DNA of 64,000 nucleotides from positions 1,591,727-1,655,726 of the forward strand of contig NZ_KB911581.1 in assembly GCF_000383595.1 (NCBI RefSeq), read 5' to 3'. This DNA is from Streptomyces bottropensis ATCC 25435. GTDB lineage: Bacteria > Actinomycetota > Actinomycetes > Streptomycetales > Streptomycetaceae. Under the pieces are notes generated by a model. That model made no database searches, was not told the origin of the DNA, and was given only the letters and a program-made list of their open reading frames with translations. Both the position numbers and the translations under genes were made by a program. Positions 25,603-34,560 of the stretch are shown here, piece after piece; position 1 is the first letter of the stretch, and every line of letters starts with the position of its first letter.

Positions 25603-26183
25603 TGTTCGAACGGTTCACGAAAGACGCCCGTGCCGTGGTTCTGGGAGCGGTGGACCACGCCGAACGCACCCGTGCGACGGAGGTGACCGAGGAGCACCTC
25701 CTCCTCTCCTTGCTGGACCGCGAGGCCAGCCGCGCCTCGTTCGCCCTGGCCGCGCTGGGGCTCGCCGGAGCGGACCGCCGGGAGTCCGTCGAGCGTGCCC
25801 TCGCCGAGGCCCGCCGCCGAGGTGGGCTCTCCCGCGCCGACGTCGACGCCCTCTCCGGCCTCGGCATCGACCTCTCCGAGATCGTCTCCCGCGTCGAAGA
25901 GGCTCACGGCGTGGGGGCGTTGGCCTCGGAGCGGAAGGGCTTCGGGAGCGGCTGGGCGCGCCGTTCCGGCCACCGGCCCTTCACCCGCGACGCCAAGGAC
26001 GTCCTGACCCGTTCCCTGCGCGCCGCCCACGCCCACCGCGACCGGCACATCGGCGACGAACACCTCCTTCTGGCCCTCACCACCCGCCCCGGCATCCCGG
26101 CCGAGGTCCTCGCGGACCACGGGGTGACGTACGCGGCGCTGGAGCGGGTGCTGTACGGGGCGGGGGAGGCCAAAGCGGGGTGA
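25602..26183 (+). CDS. Clp N-terminal domain protein (stand-alone, two repeats)
   Basis: A 193-residue protein with two Clp-N (Clp_N/ClpC N-domain) repeats: MFERFTKDARAVVLGAVDHA with EVTEEHLLLSLLDRE, and HRPFTRDAKDVLTRSLRAAH with HIGDEHLLLALTT. There is no AAA+ module, so it cannot unfold proteins alone. It may act as an adaptor, decoy or sensor for ClpC-like machines, or be a paired partner of the HTH protein. ATG at 25602 follows GGGAGG. It is convergent with the PadR gene. Confidence 0.87.
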   Translation: MFERFTKDARAVVLGAVDHAERTRATEVTEEHLLLSLLDREASRASFALAALGLAGADRRESVERALAEARRRGGLSRADVDALSGLGIDLSEIVSRVEEAHGVGALASERKGFGSGWARRSGHRPFTRDAKDVLTRSLRAAHAHRDRHIGDEHLLLALTTRPGIPAEVLADHGVTYAALERVLYGAGEAKAG

Positions 26184-26241
26184 GTGCACCGGGTGAGCCG
26201 CTGGGTGAGCGCGCCGGGGGTGCGGCGAATGCCGCCCCGCC

Positions 26242-27294
26242 TCATCCCTTGGGTGCCCGCAGCACCACGCCGATGTGGGCCGCCGCTGTCGACAGGTGGC
26301 GTCGGGCGTCGCGCAGCTGCTCCTCGGTCACGCCGTGGTCGCGGGCCGCGTCACGAATGTCGTCGCGGAAGCGGTCCAGGAGACGGTCGAGGTCACGGGC
26401 CGGTTCACCCGTGGGCGGCTCGTGCACCCAGGCGGGCTCGTACCCGGCCGGGAACTCCTCGGGGGTGGCCGAGTACTCGGGCTCCCCGGCGCCGGTCGCC
26501 GCGCCCGTACGCCCGAAGCCGAAGTCCTTTCCGAACTCCATTCCGAAGTCCTTCCCGAACTCGCCGAACTCCTTGGCCAGTTCGGTCAGCCCCTCCCGGA
26601 CGCCTGTCGGCCAGTCGCCCCGGGTGAAGTGGTCCTGGACGTGGTCCTGGACTCGCTTGGCGATGCGCTGCAGCTCCTCCTGGGCCTGGGTGCGGGCATG
26701 CTCCTGTGCCTCCTTGGCCTGGCGGCGGGCACGCTGGGCCTCCTCACGGGCACGCCGGCTCTCGTCCTTCGCGCGGCGTGCCTGCTCCTTCCACTCCTGC
26801 TTGACGCGGCGCATCTCCTCCTTGGCGGCCCGCCAGGACGCGTTGTCGGCGTACCCCCCGAACTCCCCGGGCGTCCCCTGCTCCCCCTCGCCCGTCCCGC
26901 CGCCCCCGCGGGCCTCGGACGCGGCCGCCCGCATCTCGCGGCGCAGGTCGCCCGCCGCGCCCCGTACGTCGGCCCGGATCTCGGCGGCCAGCTCCGCCAC
27001 CGATTCGCGGATCTCCAGCTCCAGATCGGCCAGCTCGCCGCCGCGGTCGGCCAGTTCGGCGCGGCCCGCGTCCGTGATCGCGTACACCTTGCGGCCGCCC
27101 TCGGTGGTGTGGGTGACCAGTCCCTCCGCCTCCAGCTTGGCCAGACGGGGGTAGACGGTGCCGGCCGAGGGGGCGTACAGGCCCTGGAAGCGTTCCTCCA
27201 GCAGCCGGATCACCTCGTAGCCGTGGCGCGGCGCCTCGTCCAGCAGCTTCAGCAGATACAGCCGCAGGCGTCCGTGGGCGAAGACGGGAGGCAT
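26242..27294 (-). CDS. PadR family regulator with long coiled-coil tail
   Basis: A 350-residue protein, much longer than usual PadR proteins (about 110-180). The winged helix is at 1-95 (LLKLLDEAPRHGYEVIRLLE, PSAGTVYPRLAKLEAEGLV). Residues about 95-260 are strongly charged and helical, with Arg/Lys/Glu-rich heptads such as RAREEAQRARRQAKEAQEHA. The C-terminus (about 300-350) is a compact helical region. It probably dimerises and represses the operon with the DUF4097 gene, from which it is separated by one base. Confidence 0.88.
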   Translation of the reverse strand: MPPVFAHGRLRLYLLKLLDEAPRHGYEVIRLLEERFQGLYAPSAGTVYPRLAKLEAEGLVTHTTEGGRKVYAITDAGRAELADRGGELADLELEIRESVAELAAEIRADVRGAAGDLRREMRAAASEARGGGGTGEGEQGTPGEFGGYADNASWRAAKEEMRRVKQEWKEQARRAKDESRRAREEAQRARRQAKEAQEHARTQAQEELQRIAKRVQDHVQDHFTRGDWPTGVREGLTELAKEFGEFGKDFGMEFGKDFGFGRTGAATGAGEPEYSATPEEFPAGYEPAWVHEPPTGEPARDLDRLLDRFRDDIRDAARDHGVTEEQLRDARRHLSTAAAHIGVVLRAPKG

Positions 27295-27295
27295 G

Positions 27296-28537
27296 TCAGA
27301 ACACCTTCTTGTCGGTCGTGCGGTCGGTCGCGGCGTCGGCCGGCCGGTCGGCCCCGGGGGCGTCCGGTCCGTCGTCCGGGACGGGCGCGTGGCCGGACGG
27401 GTTCTCCGCCGCGGCGGAGAACCCGTCCGACGAATGGTCGCTCATGCCCTCGGGCCGGTGGGTGGGCGGGGGGCCGCCGTGGCCGTCGGTCGGGTCGGTG
27501 GGCGAGGGCTCGCTTTCGTCATCGGGTCGGTCGGCGGCCGGGAGGCCGGTGGAGACGGACCCGCTCGGTGTCGCGTCCGGTGTACCCGGACGCGGGTCCT
27601 GCCGCGCTCCCGGGGTCCGCCCCGCCTCCGTCGCCTCCGCCGCGTCCGCCGCCTTCTCCGCGCTGTCGCCCGGCTCAGGCTCCCCGGCCTCCGCCCGGCC
27701 CCCGCGGTCCGGCTCCCGTGGTTCGTCCTCCGACGGGGGCCTGCGCAGGAGGGCTATGGACCCGGAGACGGTGGTGGCCCTGAGGCGGCCGTTGCCCGCG
27801 CCCAGGCGGCCGGTGATCTTGTGGGCGCCCCAGGGACCGCTGACGCGGAGGTCTTCGAAGGCGTTGGAGATGGTGCCGCTGGCGGTGTTGGCCTCGACCT
27901 CGGCGTCGGTACGGTGGGGGAGACGGATGGCGATCTCACCGGAGACACTGGTGAGGCCGACGTCGGTGGGGCCGCCCGTGGGATCGAGGTCGAGGATGAT
28001 GGAGCCGCTCACCGAGTCGGCCTTCACGCTGGGGCAGGACCCCTCCATGACGGTCAGGTCGCCGGAGACGGAGCTGAGCCGGAGGGCGCCGCTGAGGAAC
28101 TGCGCCTCCACGTTCCCCGACACCGTCGTGGCGCGCACCGGGCCCGCCAGACCGACCAGGGTGGCGTCGCCCGAGACGCCCTTCACCTCGGTGTGCCCCT
28201 CCAGCCCGGTCACGACCGCCGTCGCGCCGACCACGCCCACTTCCACATGGGTGGCCGCCGGGACGGCCAGCGACACCAGGACGTTGCGACGCCAACCCTT
28301 CCGGCCGAGCCACTTGAGGAAGCCCTTCCAGGGCAGGTCGTCGTAGGCGACGGTCAGGGTGCCGCCCTTCTGCGTCACCGTCAGGGGTGGGCCCTCGACT
28401 GCGGACACCTCCAGACGGGCGGAACTCTCGTCGGTGCCCACCACGTTGACCGTTCCGTTGACGACGCGCACATGCAGTGCCGTCACCGGTTCGTCGAACG
28501 TGAGCCTTTGCGGCTCGGCGACGGACCATTCGGACAT
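27296..28537 (-). CDS. DUF4097 beta-repeat protein
   Basis: A 413-residue protein. Residues about 10-275 are short beta repeats of the DUF4097 type (VNGTVNVVGTD, VSGDATLVGLAGPVRATTVS, SVSGEIAIRLPHRTD) that form a beta solenoid. Residues about 280-413 are disordered, rich in Asp, Glu, Pro and Gly. No signal peptide or membrane segment is visible. ATG at 28537 follows GAGGGGG. DUF4097 proteins are commonly paired with PadR regulators, as here, but their role is unknown. A perfect 36-bp palindrome lies inside the disordered region. Confidence 0.85.
   Translation of the reverse strand: MSEWSVAEPQRLTFDEPVTALHVRVVNGTVNVVGTDESSARLEVSAVEGPPLTVTQKGGTLTVAYDDLPWKGFLKWLGRKGWRRNVLVSLAVPAATHVEVGVVGATAVVTGLEGHTEVKGVSGDATLVGLAGPVRATTVSGNVEAQFLSGALRLSSVSGDLTVMEGSCPSVKADSVSGSIILDLDPTGGPTDVGLTSVSGEIAIRLPHRTDAEVEANTASGTISNAFEDLRVSGPWGAHKITGRLGAGNGRLRATTVSGSIALLRRPPSEDEPREPDRGGRAEAGEPEPGDSAEKAADAAEATEAGRTPGARQDPRPGTPDATPSGSVSTGLPAADRPDDESEPSPTDPTDGHGGPPPTHRPEGMSDHSSDGFSAAAENPSGHAPVPDDGPDAPGADRPADAATDRTTDKKVF
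27394..27429. repeat. Perfect 36-bp palindrome inside a coding region
   Basis: Bases 27394-27411 (starting CGGACGGGTTCTCCGCCG) and 27412-27429 are exact reverse complements with no loop. It lies in the stretch encoding the disordered C-terminus of the DUF4097 protein. It could fold as a hairpin in mRNA or a cruciform in DNA. Confidence 0.85.
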
Positions 28538-28598
28538 GGTGCTGACCCCCTCGGCATGACAGACGGGCAGGACGAGAGGACGTAGACCATACACGCAC

Positions 28599-28630
28599 TA
28601 TCGCGTTCTCACTATTCACGATATATCGCG
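28599..28630. promoter_or_regulatory. TATCGCG direct repeats, candidate PadR operator and promoter
   Basis: TATCGCG occurs at 28599-28605 and 28624-28630, 25 bp apart. The second overlaps the palindrome CGATATATCG (28619-28628). This AT-rich patch sits between the divergent DUF4097-PadR operon and the 28706 gene, where the PadR protein would be expected to bind. Confidence 0.6.
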
Positions 28631-28705
28631 GTCACGGAAAGTCAAGACACCCGTTCTGGTGACCTCACTCGTACATAGGGGGCAAATCGGCCTAGCGTGG
28701 AGGGC

Positions 28706-29557
28706 ATGTCGACGGAACGCTCCCCGGGGCCCCGTGCCCCCCGGCCCACCCCCGCCCCCGGCGCGCTCCTGCTCTGCCGGGCGGATCCCGACTCCGTCGC
28801 CCCCGTCGCCCAACTGCTCCGCGAGCGCATGCTGCTCACCCCCGCCGGAGCCGAGTGGACCGCGCTCGTGCCCGAGGGAAAGCCCTGGCTGCAGGGCGGA
28901 GAACCCGTCGACCGCGTGCTCACCGGCTGGGCGACCGCCCTGGCCGTCGGCGTTCCCTGGCCCGTGCTCGCGCTGTGGTGGGACGCGGACCGCAGCGGCT
29001 ACACCCTCGCCGCCGGCTTCCGCCGCACCGTCGGCTACGTATGGCTCGCGAACGGCACCCCGGTCGGCGAGGACGAGGCGATGCGTACGTTCGCGGCTCG
29101 TCTGGGCCTGGACCCGGTGCTCGACGCGCAGGCCCTGGACGGCCTGACACGACCCGATCCGACGGCGGACGCCCGCTCCCGGCTGCTGGGCCTCCTCGCC
29201 GTCCTCGCCCGCGCGGGCGTGACGCTCCCCGCCGGCCTCGGCCCGGGCGAACCCGCCGACCGGCTCCGCGAGGTCGCCCGTGTCCAGCCCGGCGTCCAGC
29301 GCATCGAGTGGACCGGCTGGCGCGGGGCGGTCCGTACGGAACTCGACGCCCTCGAACGCGGCCGCCTAGGCCCCTGGCTCCCCTGGGCCGGCACCCCCAG
29401 AGCCCGCGCCCTGGCCGCCGCGCAACTCCTCGCGGGCCTACCGCTCACGGCCTGGGGCCTGCACCGCCGGAGCCTCGGCTGGCTGACCGCCGGCAGCCTC
29501 CTCATCACCCACGGCGCCGTGGGCCTGCTGTACGACCTGTCCCACCCGCGCGACTGA
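28706..29557 (+). CDS. Hypothetical membrane-associated protein
   Basis: A 283-residue protein of unknown function. A Pro/Arg-rich start leads into a soluble region with Trp-rich patches (WATALAVGVPWPVLALWWDA, YTLAAGFRRTVGYVWLANG). Two hydrophobic segments near the C-terminus (ALAAAQLLAGLPLTAWGL and LGWLTAGSLLITHGAVGLL) may anchor it. ATG at 28706 is close to a GGAGG (two bases), so GTG at 28697 could be the true start. It is divergent from the PadR operon. Confidence 0.7.
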   Translation: MSTERSPGPRAPRPTPAPGALLLCRADPDSVAPVAQLLRERMLLTPAGAEWTALVPEGKPWLQGGEPVDRVLTGWATALAVGVPWPVLALWWDADRSGYTLAAGFRRTVGYVWLANGTPVGEDEAMRTFAARLGLDPVLDAQALDGLTRPDPTADARSRLLGLLAVLARAGVTLPAGLGPGEPADRLREVARVQPGVQRIEWTGWRGAVRTELDALERGRLGPWLPWAGTPRARALAAAQLLAGLPLTAWGLHRRSLGWLTAGSLLITHGAVGLLYDLSHPRD

Positions 29558-29606
29558 GTGCTCTCGCTCCTGACCCGAGTGCTCCCGTTTCTGCCGAAGG
29601 CGACGG

Positions 29607-29789
29607 CTACTCGTCCTCGTCCTCGTCGTCCAGCCGCGCCAGCCAGGTCGCCAGCCGCTCCACCGGCACCTCGAAGTCCGGATTCAGATCGACGAACGTC
29701 CGCAGCTGCTCGGCCAGCCACTCGAAGGTGACCTCCTCCTCGCCGCGCCGCTTCTCCAGTTCCTCGATGCCACGGTCCGTGAAGTACAT
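29607..29789 (-). CDS. DUF6104 family small protein
   Basis: A 60-residue acidic protein, MYFTDRGIEELEKRRGEEEV onward, ending in a run of Asp/Glu. This small conserved actinobacterial family has no known function. The sequence predicts two helices and no cysteines or membrane segment. Start ATG at 29789. It lies downstream of the 2-oxoglutarate dehydrogenase gene on the same strand but beyond its terminator hairpin, so it probably has its own promoter. Confidence 0.8.
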   Translation of the reverse strand: MYFTDRGIEELEKRRGEEEVTFEWLAEQLRTFVDLNPDFEVPVERLATWLARLDDEDEDE

Positions 29790-29816
29790 GGGTCAAGGAT
29801 AAGTGCGGGGAAACGG

Positions 29817-29851
29817 CCGGGCCGCACCCCTGGAGACGGGGTGCGGCCCGG
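29817..29851. terminator. Terminator hairpin of the 2-oxoglutarate dehydrogenase gene
   Basis: CCGGGCCGCACCCC (29817-29830) and GGGGTGCGGCCCGG (29838-29851) make a perfect 14-bp stem with a 7-nt loop, 24 bp past the stop codon of the large enzyme gene on the minus strand. Confidence 0.85.
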
Positions 29852-29874
29852 TTGCGTACGGTCGTCGAGGGTTG

Positions 29875-32800
29875 TTACGCCTCGAACACCTCACGCACCA
29901 ACTGCTCCTGCTCGGCCTGGTGCCGCTTGGCCGAACCCACCGCAGGCGACGAGCCGTGCGGGCGGGAGATGCGGCGGAGCCGCTCGCCGTGGGGGACGTC
30001 CGCGCCGACCGCGAGGTCGAGGTGGTCGATCAGGTTGAGCGCGATGAACGGCCAGGCACCCTGGTTCGCCGGCTCCTCCTGGGTCCACAGGTACTTCTCG
30101 GCGTTCGGGTACTTGTTGACCTCCGCCTGGACCTCGGCACCCGGCAGCGGGTAGAGGCGCTCGATGCGGATGATCGCCGTGTCCGTGATGCCGCGCTTCT
30201 GGCGCTCGGCCTCCAGGTCGTAGTAGACCTTGCCGGCGCAGAAGACGACCTTCTTGACCGCGTTCGGGTCGACCGAGCTGTCGCCGATGACCGGGCGGAA
30301 CTCACCGCTCGTGAACTCCTCCGCCTTCGACGCGGCGGCCTTCAGGCGCAGCATCGACTTCGGGGTGAAGACGACCAGCGGCTTGTGGTGCGGGTTGTGC
30401 ACCTGCCACCGCAGGAGGTGGAAGTAGTTCGACGGGGAGGTCGGCATGGCGACCGTCATGTTGTTCTGCGCGCACATCTGCAGGAAGCGCTCCGGGCGGG
30501 CGGACGAGTGGTCCGGACCCTGGCCCTCGTAGCCGTGGGGGAGCAGCAGGGTGACGCCGGACGTCTGGCCCCACTTCTGCTCCGCCGACGAGATGAACTC
30601 GTCCACGACCGTCTGGGCGCCGTTGACGAAGTCGCCGAACTGGGCCTCCCACATCACCAGGGACTCGGGACGGGCGAGCGAGTAGCCGTACTCGAAGCCC
30701 ATCGCCGCGTACTCGGAGAGCAGGGAGTTGTAGACGTTCAGCCGCGCCTGGTCCTCGGAGAGGTACATCAGCGGCGTGAACTCCTCGCCCGTCTCACGGT
30801 CGATGATCACCGCGTGACGCTGGCCGAAGGTGCCGCGCTGCGAGTCCTGGCCGGCCAGGCGGACCGGGGTGCCCTCCAGGAGGAGGGAGCCGACCGCGAG
30901 GGTCTCGCCCATGCCCCAGTCGATCGTGCCGTCCTCGACCATGGCCGCCCGGCGCTGCAGCTGCGGCAGCAGACGCGGGTGGGCGGTGATGTGGTCGGGG
31001 ACGTTGACCTGGGACGCGGCGATGCGCTTGACGGTCTCCGCGGTGATCGCGGTGTCCACCGCGACTGGGAAGCCGTCCTGCGGGTCGTGGACCTCGCCGG
31101 ACACCGGCTGCGAGGTGGCCTCGCGGACCTCGGTGAAGACCTTCTCCAGCTGGCCCTGGTAGTCCTGCAGGGCCTGCTCGGCCTCTTCCAGGGTGATGTC
31201 GCCGCGACCGATGAGGGACTCGGTGTAGAGCTTGCGCACCGAGCGCTTCTTGTCGATCAGGTCGTACATCAGCGGCTGGGTGAAGGCCGGGTTGTCCGAC
31301 TCGTTGTGACCGCGGCGGCGGTAGCAGATGAGGTCGATCACCACGTCCTTGTTGAACGCCTGGCGGAACTCGAAGGCCAGCCGCGCGACGCGGACCACGG
31401 CCTCCGGGTCGTCGCCGTTCACGTGGAAGATCGGGGCCTCGATCATGCGCGCCACGTCGGTGGCGTACATCGACGAGCGCGAGGACTCCGGGGCGGCCGT
31501 GAAGCCGACCTGGTTGTTGATGACGATGTGGACCGTGCCGCCGGTGCGGTAGCCGCGCAGCTGCGACATGTTCAGGGTCTCGGCCACCACGCCCTGGCCC
31601 GCGAAGGCCGCGTCGCCGTGGATCGCCACCGGCATGACCGTGAAGTCCGTGCCGCCCTTGTTGATGATGTCCTGCTTGGCACGGACGATGCCCTCCAGGA
31701 CCGGGTCGACCGCCTCCAGGTGAGAGGGGTTGGCGGCCAAGGAGACCTTGATCTGCTCGCCGTCCAGGCCCGTGAAGGTGCCCTCGGCGCCCAGGTGGTA
31801 CTTCACGTCGCCGGAGCCGTGCATCGACTTCGGGTCGAGGTTGCCCTCGAACTCGCGGAAGATCTGGGCGTACGACTTGCCGACGATGTTCGCCAGGACG
31901 TTCAGGCGGCCGCGGTGGGCCATGCCGATGACGACCTCGTCGAGACGGGACTCCGCCGCGCTGTCGATGACCGCGTCGAGCAGCGGGATGACCGACTCGC
32001 CGCCTTCGAGGCTGAAGCGCTTCTGGCCGACGTACTTCGTCTGCAGGAAGGTCTCGAAGGCCTCCGCCGCGTTCAGCCGGCGCAGGATGCGCAGCTGCTC
32101 CTCGCGCTCCGGCTTGCTGTGCGGGCGCTCGATGCGGTCCTGGATCCAGCGGCGCTGCTTCGGGTCCTGGATGTGCATGAACTCGACGCCGGTCGTACGG
32201 CAGTACGAGTCGCGCAGGACGCCGAGGATGTCGCGGAGCTTCATCAGGGACTTGCCCGAGAAGCCGCCGACCGCGAACTCCCGCTCCAGGTCCCACAGGG
32301 TGAGCCCGTGCTCGGTGATGTCCAGGTCGGGGTGCTTGCGCTGGCGGTACTCCAGCGGGTCGGTGTCGGCCATGACGTGGCCGCGGACCCGGTAGGAGTG
32401 GATCAGCTCGAAGACGCGGGCGGCCTTGGTGACGTCGTCGTCGTGCGAGGCGTCGATGTCCTTGAGCCAGCGGACCGGCTCGTAGGGGATACGCAGGGCC
32501 TCGAAGATGTCGTCGTAGAACCCGCCCTCGCCGAGCAGGTAGTTGGCGACGACCCGCAGGAACTCGCCCGAGGCGGCGCCCTGGATGACCCGGTGGTCGT
32601 ACGTCGAGGTCAGGGTCATGACCTTCGAGATGCCCAGCTTGTTCAGGGTGTCCTGCGACGTGCCCTGGAACTCGGCCGGGTAGTCCATGGATCCTACGCC
32701 CATGATGACCGACTGACCGGGCATCAGACGCGGGACCGAGTGGACGGTGCCGAGGCCGCCGGGGTTGGTCAGGGAGACCGTGACACCGGTGAAGTCGTCC

Positions 32801-33675
32801 ATCGTCAGCTTGCCGTCACGGGCGCGGCGGACGATGTCCTCGTAGGCCTGCCAGAACTCGAAGAAGTTCAGCGTCTCGGCCTTCTTGATGCCCGCGACGA
32901 CCAGCTGGCGGTCGCCGTTGGGCTTCACCAGGTCGATGGCGAGGCCGAAGTTGACGTGCGGCGGCTTGACGAGGGTGGGCTTCCCGTCCTTCTCCGCGTA
33001 GTGCCAGTTCATCGACGGCATCGTCTTGATGGCCTGCACCATCGCGTAGCCGATCAGGTGCGTGAAGGAGATCTTCCCGCCCCGGGCGCGCTTCAGGTGG
33101 TTGTTGATGACGATGCGGTTGTCGAACAGCAGCTTCACCGGGACGGCGCGCACGGACGTGGCCGTGGGCAGCTCCAGGGAGGCGTTCATGTTCTTCGCGA
33201 CCGCGGCGGCGGGGCCGCGCAGCGTGATGAACTCCGGGCCCTCGGTGGCGGCGGCCGGCGTGGCCTGCTTCGCGGGTGCGGCGGCCGCCGGCTTGGCGGG
33301 CGCGGCCGGAGCGGCGGCGGGCTTCGCGGCGGCCGGGGCCGGTGGCGCCGCGGCGGGCTTCGGGGCCGCCGGGGCGGGCGCGGCCGCCTTGGCGGGGGCC
33401 TGGGCCTGGGCCGGGGCGGCGGGTGCCGCGGGTGTGGTGGTCGCTGCGGCCCCCGCGGCCGCAGTGCTCGCCGGAGCCGAGGCGGCAGCGGCGCCCGGCT
33501 TGTAGTCGGCGAAGAAGTCCCACCAGGCTCGGTCTACCGAGTTCGGGTCCTGGAGGTACTGCTGATAGATCTCGTCGACGAGCCACTCGTTCGGTCCGAA
33601 GGCCGCGGCGGGGTTCTTACCCGCTTGGTCTGCGTCGGTCGAGATGCTCGAGTTACTGGGGGACTGTGGCGACAC
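29875..33675 (-). CDS. kgd: Multifunctional 2-oxoglutarate dehydrogenase E1 / decarboxylase
   Basis: A 1266-residue actinobacterial SucA/Kgd. Residues about 1-60 form the E1 N-terminal motif ([20 protein letters not shown], then WWDFFADY). A long Ala/Pro linker follows (about 62-130), then an E2-like acyltransferase core to about 370, with [17 protein letters not shown] near its end. The thiamine-dependent E1 region follows, with ERLGWIxDR-like segments, [12 protein letters not shown] and [12 protein letters not shown] binding Mg-ThDP. It oxidatively decarboxylates 2-oxoglutarate in the TCA cycle and in relatives also makes succinic semialdehyde. GTG at 33675 gives the family N-terminus; the longer open frame upstream is not conserved-looking. 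Confidence 0.95.
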   Translation of the reverse strand: MSPQSPSNSSISTDADQAGKNPAAAFGPNEWLVDEIYQQYLQDPNSVDRAWWDFFADYKPGAAAASAPASTAAAGAAATTTPAAPAAPAQAQAPAKAAAPAPAAPKPAAAPPAPAAAKPAAAPAAPAKPAAAAPAKQATPAAATEGPEFITLRGPAAAVAKNMNASLELPTATSVRAVPVKLLFDNRIVINNHLKRARGGKISFTHLIGYAMVQAIKTMPSMNWHYAEKDGKPTLVKPPHVNFGLAIDLVKPNGDRQLVVAGIKKAETLNFFEFWQAYEDIVRRARDGKLTMDDFTGVTVSLTNPGGLGTVHSVPRLMPGQSVIMGVGSMDYPAEFQGTSQDTLNKLGISKVMTLTSTYDHRVIQGAASGEFLRVVANYLLGEGGFYDDIFEALRIPYEPVRWLKDIDASHDDDVTKAARVFELIHSYRVRGHVMADTDPLEYRQRKHPDLDITEHGLTLWDLEREFAVGGFSGKSLMKLRDILGVLRDSYCRTTGVEFMHIQDPKQRRWIQDRIERPHSKPEREEQLRILRRLNAAEAFETFLQTKYVGQKRFSLEGGESVIPLLDAVIDSAAESRLDEVVIGMAHRGRLNVLANIVGKSYAQIFREFEGNLDPKSMHGSGDVKYHLGAEGTFTGLDGEQIKVSLAANPSHLEAVDPVLEGIVRAKQDIINKGGTDFTVMPVAIHGDAAFAGQGVVAETLNMSQLRGYRTGGTVHIVINNQVGFTAAPESSRSSMYATDVARMIEAPIFHVNGDDPEAVVRVARLAFEFRQAFNKDVVIDLICYRRRGHNESDNPAFTQPLMYDLIDKKRSVRKLYTESLIGRGDITLEEAEQALQDYQGQLEKVFTEVREATSQPVSGEVHDPQDGFPVAVDTAITAETVKRIAASQVNVPDHITAHPRLLPQLQRRAAMVEDGTIDWGMGETLAVGSLLLEGTPVRLAGQDSQRGTFGQRHAVIIDRETGEEFTPLMYLSEDQARLNVYNSLLSEYAAMGFEYGYSLARPESLVMWEAQFGDFVNGAQTVVDEFISSAEQKWGQTSGVTLLLPHGYEGQGPDHSSARPERFLQMCAQNNMTVAMPTSPSNYFHLLRWQVHNPHHKPLVVFTPKSMLRLKAAASKAEEFTSGEFRPVIGDSSVDPNAVKKVVFCAGKVYYDLEAERQKRGITDTAIIRIERLYPLPGAEVQAEVNKYPNAEKYLWTQEEPANQGAWPFIALNLIDHLDLAVGADVPHGERLRRISRPHGSSPAVGSAKRHQAEQEQLVREVFEA

Positions 33676-34085
33676 GGCGGCAACCGCCCTCTTCCGCTTC
33701 ACAAGGTGATGGACAGCGGGAATCAAGGCTACGCCCCCGGGGCCGGGTAGGTCAGGCCGAGTCCGCTCTTCGTCGCGTAAGTCACATCGGAAAGCGTGTT
33801 TCGGGGGCGGAAATGGCGGGAAACAAGCGTGGTTCCGGTCCGGAATGGGGGTGGGGGGTGTGCGGCGGGCATGCGTCGGGTGGGGCCTGCGGGTATGTGT
33901 CCGCGGCCCTCTGCCTGAACGCACCTGATCACACGTGTCCGGCTGGGCGGAACGGGCGTGGATCTTGTGGCTCCGCTTCGAACTTTACGTCAACTTGGGG
34001 GAGATGTAAGCACCGGGAGGATGAGCGATATTCGGCAATGGTGAGGGGATTCAGCCATGTGGAATGTGGGTATCGGTGGATTTTT
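33676..34085. promoter_or_regulatory. Upstream region of the 2-oxoglutarate dehydrogenase gene
   Basis: About 410 bp without a supported gene. It has patches of lower GC (33770-33830 and 33960-34090) likely to include the promoter and an untranslated leader of the minus-strand enzyme gene. A seven-codon open frame at 34022 after GGGAGG is too short to call. Confidence 0.4.
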
Positions 34086-34231
34086 TCGCCCCCGCCGCCC
34101 CTACCCGTCCCATCCCGTTCCTGAGGGCTGCGCCCCCAGACCCCCGGGGGGTTCGTGCGCGGGGGGTGGGTGGTGGGGTGCGGGCCGGGTGGGGTTGCTC
34201 GCGCAGTTCCCCGCGCCCCTGAAAAGCCGAC
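34086..34231. repeat. Dispersed GC-rich element, copy B (left half)
   Basis: It starts with the 26-bp tract shared exactly with copy A (34086-34111), runs through a C/G-rich palindromic part (GACCCCCGGGGGGTTC near 34140), and ends GCTCGCGCAGTTCCCCGCGC plus CCCTGAAAAGCC. The complementary right half is missing, apparently replaced by the tandem array that follows. Confidence 0.65.
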
Positions 34232-34482
34232 GCTCGGCCCGCTGCCCCAGGACCCGGTCAGCCTGCTGCCTACGCCGTCAGCCAGCCTGCTGCCGCAGCC
34301 CGAGCCAGCCTGCTGTCACCGGCCCCCGTCAGTCTGTTGCCGCAGCCGCCGGTCAGCCCGCTGCCGCAGACCGTCGGTCAGCCCGCCGTCACAGGCCCCG
34401 GCCAGCCGCTGCCGCGGACCGTCAGCCTGCTGCCACAGCGTCAGTCAGCCCGCTGCCGCAGCCCCCGGCCGGCACGCTGCGG
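34232..34482. repeat. Degenerate minisatellite, about ten units of 19-28 bp
   Basis: Repeated cores resembling GTCAGCCTGCTGCCGCAG occur at about 34235, 34257, 34279, 34304, 34329, 34352, 34377, 34401, 34421 and 34443, diverged by substitutions and small indels. The array abuts copy B of the dispersed element and ends about 80 bp past the stop of the histidine kinase gene. No reading frame through it looks like a real protein. Confidence 0.7.
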
Positions 34483-34560
34483 AAGCGCGCGGTCGGTGTG
34501 CTGAGAGTTCGCAGGCTGCCTCTGCTTGCGACTGGGGAGTCGGCGTTCTGGAGTGGGGGC

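Noticed and set aside
29803..33750. A 1315-codon plus-strand open frame across the 2-oxoglutarate dehydrogenase gene
   Set aside because: It is antisense to a gene with clear ThDP and acyltransferase motifs; long mirror frames are usual in high-GC DNA.
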